Below, piece by piece: positions 32,201 to 32,548 of a DNA stretch of 32,548 bases; within the stretch, counting starts at the first letter, position 1, and every line of letters begins with the position of its first letter. Under the pieces are notes generated by a model. The model was not told the DNA's origin, did not search any database, and saw only the letters and a program-made list of their open reading frames with translations. A program made the translations under genes and the position numbers. Where the stretch lies: positions 1-32,548 of the forward strand of contig JAACJQ010000269.1 in assembly GCA_016879935.1 (NCBI GenBank), read 5' to 3'. This DNA comes from Archangiaceae bacterium. Lineage in GTDB: Bacteria; Myxococcota; Myxococcia; Myxococcales; Myxococcaceae.

Positions 32201-32425
32201 GGTCACCTGCTCGCCGTCGACCACCAGCACCTTGAAGTCGGGGCTGACGAGCTCGGTCTTGCGGGTGAGGTCGAGGGAGACCGGCGTGCCACCGACGTCG
32301 AGCTCGAGCATCAGCCGGGTCGTGCCGAGTGACGTCAGCGGAGCAGGGGGCGTCAACGGCTCGAGGTGCGACGGGCTGCAGGCCGAGACGACGAGGCAGA
32401 ACGCAACGACACGAACGGAACGCAT
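29201..32425 (-). CDS. ADAM-like metalloprotease with disintegrin domain, six thrombospondin repeats and MYXO-CTERM tail
   Basis: A 1074-residue secreted protein. A signal with lipobox (MRSVRVVAFCLVVSAC, Cys16) is followed by a pro-region. The reprolysin (M12B) catalytic domain has HELGHNMGMQHD (zinc ligands His304, His308, His314; Glu305) and the Met-turn YVMAAVAC. Next come an ADAM-type disintegrin domain (CGDGIVQAGERCDCG, then CCNGATCQLVAGATC and CNTLSPYCPP), an ADAM-type Cys-rich region, six thrombospondin type 1 repeats (FGTCSATCGGGTQTR in each), a TAGGSA linker and the tail GCSCSAFDTSTAWLLGL with terminal RRRRS. That Cys-hydrophobic-Arg tail is the MYXO-CTERM sorting signal. In ADAMs, these modules cleave and bind matrix and adhesion proteins. 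A start at ATG 32452 is possible. The presence of both a lipobox and MYXO-CTERM is odd. Confidence 0.9.
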   Translation of the reverse strand: MRSVRVVAFCLVVSACSPSHLEPLTPPAPLTSLGTTRLMLELDVGGTPVSLDLTRKTELVSPDFKVLVVDGEQVTEREVRTDCFYDGDVRPRSGAPTQNSWAALSTCDGLRGIVVLEGVAWSVEPGATANEVLVRPAEREPQAPVRSAVTRTPAPTGVTHAALLSPTKYLELAAFADTTFATANGVNTQLRVLEIANVADSDYRRGALNPVMALTVKSVVIFSTSMPFTSTTNSSALLANFKTWLNTSGSPLALTGDSRSLLTALDFDGSTIGLAGVGTMCGTDSGTVTQHTFNTAVHGNTLAHELGHNMGMQHDTGATGTACDNAAYVMAAVACSNCGSQPTTFSSCSQTNFAAWLSSSQQTCLDNLPTTFVSPRCGDGIVQAGERCDCGDTNCTVNDPCCNGATCQLVAGATCATLDGCCDSCQLATTARTCRAAVSACDQGAVCNTLSPYCPPSLSVTAGTTCNDGNSPTGGKCYLGQCVSHLDQCRDVAANFSVTGVTACALQASFNNGNFCNVLYCGTNNNPNSCTSFAASPGSVLVANGVSCSATGQCVNQACVPSNTIDPARTFSFQTGPFGTCSATCGGGTQTRRVVCLDNLNRLTPDASCAGVKPATSQACNTQACPAYVWQSGAFGTCSALCGGGTQTRTVVCFDQTSSTVVADGLCSGSGPKPPTSQTCGTQACNYQWVSSPFGTCSATCGGGTQTRSVTCVEQSSMTPVGDALCAGAGAKPATSQTCATQACNYQWVTSAFSTCSTVCGPGTQTRTVTCRELTSMTTAADAQCSGAGAKPATSQSCNLQACTYQWVSSAFSTCSVACGGGTQTRTVTCVEQPTMATVADSQCATAGTKPATSQTCNPQACATFDWLVGSFGVCSATCGSGTQTRPVTCVQTGSTTPVAETLCTQPKPTTTMSCIGTGCVDAGAGGGSAGGGSATAGGSASAGGSATAGGSATAGGSTTAGGSATAGGSATAGGSATAGGSATAGGDATGGGEAAGGGAATAGGSATAGGEATGGGAASAGGSAGGSSSAGGDAGGGEAGATGSVGCSCSAFDTSTAWLLGLVTLRLARRRRS
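29370..29640 (-). repeat. 18-base tandem repeat encoding TAGGSA units
   Basis: About fifteen in-frame 18-base units encode six-residue repeats (mostly S-A-T-A-G-G) in the linker of the ADAM-like protein. Many contain GGATCC. The central units are nearly identical, so copy number may vary between strains. The boundaries are approximate. Confidence 0.85.
29670..30718 (-). repeat. Six tandem thrombospondin type 1 coding repeats
   Basis: Six units of about 175 bases each encode one thrombospondin type 1 repeat with the W-x(5)-FxxCSxxCGxGTQTR opening and six cysteines. Units 2-5 are the most alike, which suggests recent expansion by duplication. Confidence 0.85.
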
Positions 32426-32482
32426 GAACCGACGACTGTAGCGGGACTCCATCTCGTGGAGTGTCCCTTGCGCGTCATTTCG

Positions 32483-32548
32483 TTACCCCTCGAGCACCGA
32501 GCGCAAGGCGCGCACGTTGGTCGCGCCGTCGAGCAGGCCATCGTCGAG
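32483..32548 (-). CDS. C-terminal end of a gene entering from the right edge
   Basis: The minus strand from the edge to a TAA at 32483 encodes LDDGLLDGATNVRALRSVLE followed by Gly. The codon choice is like neighbouring genes and the frame is open to the edge. With only 21 residues the family cannot be named. Its stop lies 57 bases upstream of the ADAM-like start, so the two may be cotranscribed. Confidence 0.45.
   Translation of the reverse strand, partial: LDDGLLDGATNVRALRSVLEG

Overview
The window is a high-GC bacterial chromosome segment. Codons are strongly G/C-ending, and frames antisense to genes stay open over long distances. The gene content points to the Myxococcota, most likely the fruiting myxobacteria. 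The evidence is a MYXO-CTERM-type C-terminus, many lipoproteins, a histone-H1-like Lys/Ala/Pro tail, a PilZ-receiver protein, a chemosensory operon with a poly-HAMP receptor, and large secreted proteins with animal-like domains. The genus cannot be fixed from this sequence alone.

Region 1 (about 1-6600, +) is a compact chemosensory operon. It holds a methyl-accepting protein (cut by the left edge and broken by a frameshift near 707-712), cheW, a small STAS-domain gene, cheA, cheR and cheB. From the STAS gene to cheB every junction overlaps by a few bases, so the genes are probably translationally coupled. No stand-alone cheY is present. Region 2 (6696-10068, +) holds an H1-tailed protein, an M3-family metallopeptidase lipoprotein and a membrane-anchored His-rich protein. 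Region 3 (10172-12293, -) holds an OsmC-type protein, a PilZ-receiver protein and a small DUF4304-like protein.

Region 4 (12375-16413, +) looks like an outer-membrane uptake locus. It holds a small His-rich membrane protein, a TonB-dependent receptor whose mature N-terminus begins with an acidic run, and two lipoproteins, the second with an EF-hand loop. The His/Asp-rich segments suggest a metal substrate, which is inference. The region ends in a duplicated 3' gene stub (16428-16529), the probable scar of a lost tandem paralogue. Region 5 holds a tyrosine-decarboxylase-like PLP enzyme (+) converging on an NnrS-family membrane protein (-). Upstream of nnrS, at 19709-19904, the minus strand carries two gene remnants joined end to end: the first codons of a zinc alcohol dehydrogenase and the last codons of a histidine kinase.

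Region 6 (20093-32425) is a block of predicted surface or secreted proteins. It holds a lipoprotein with ten ~83-residue repeats and a fibrinogen-like C-terminus; a five-repeat annexin fused to an R-S-ExE ADP-ribosyltransferase, followed by a tiny acidic gene; a Cys-rich beta-propeller-like lipoprotein; and an ADAM-like metalloprotease (reprolysin, disintegrin, Cys-rich, six thrombospondin repeats, TAGGSA linker, MYXO-CTERM). The annexin-ADP-ribosyltransferase fusion is the strongest candidate for an undescribed effector system, and the ADAM-like protein is the second. Together the block suggests contact with prey or host surfaces. No rRNA, tRNA, CRISPR array, insertion sequence or confident factor-independent terminator was seen.
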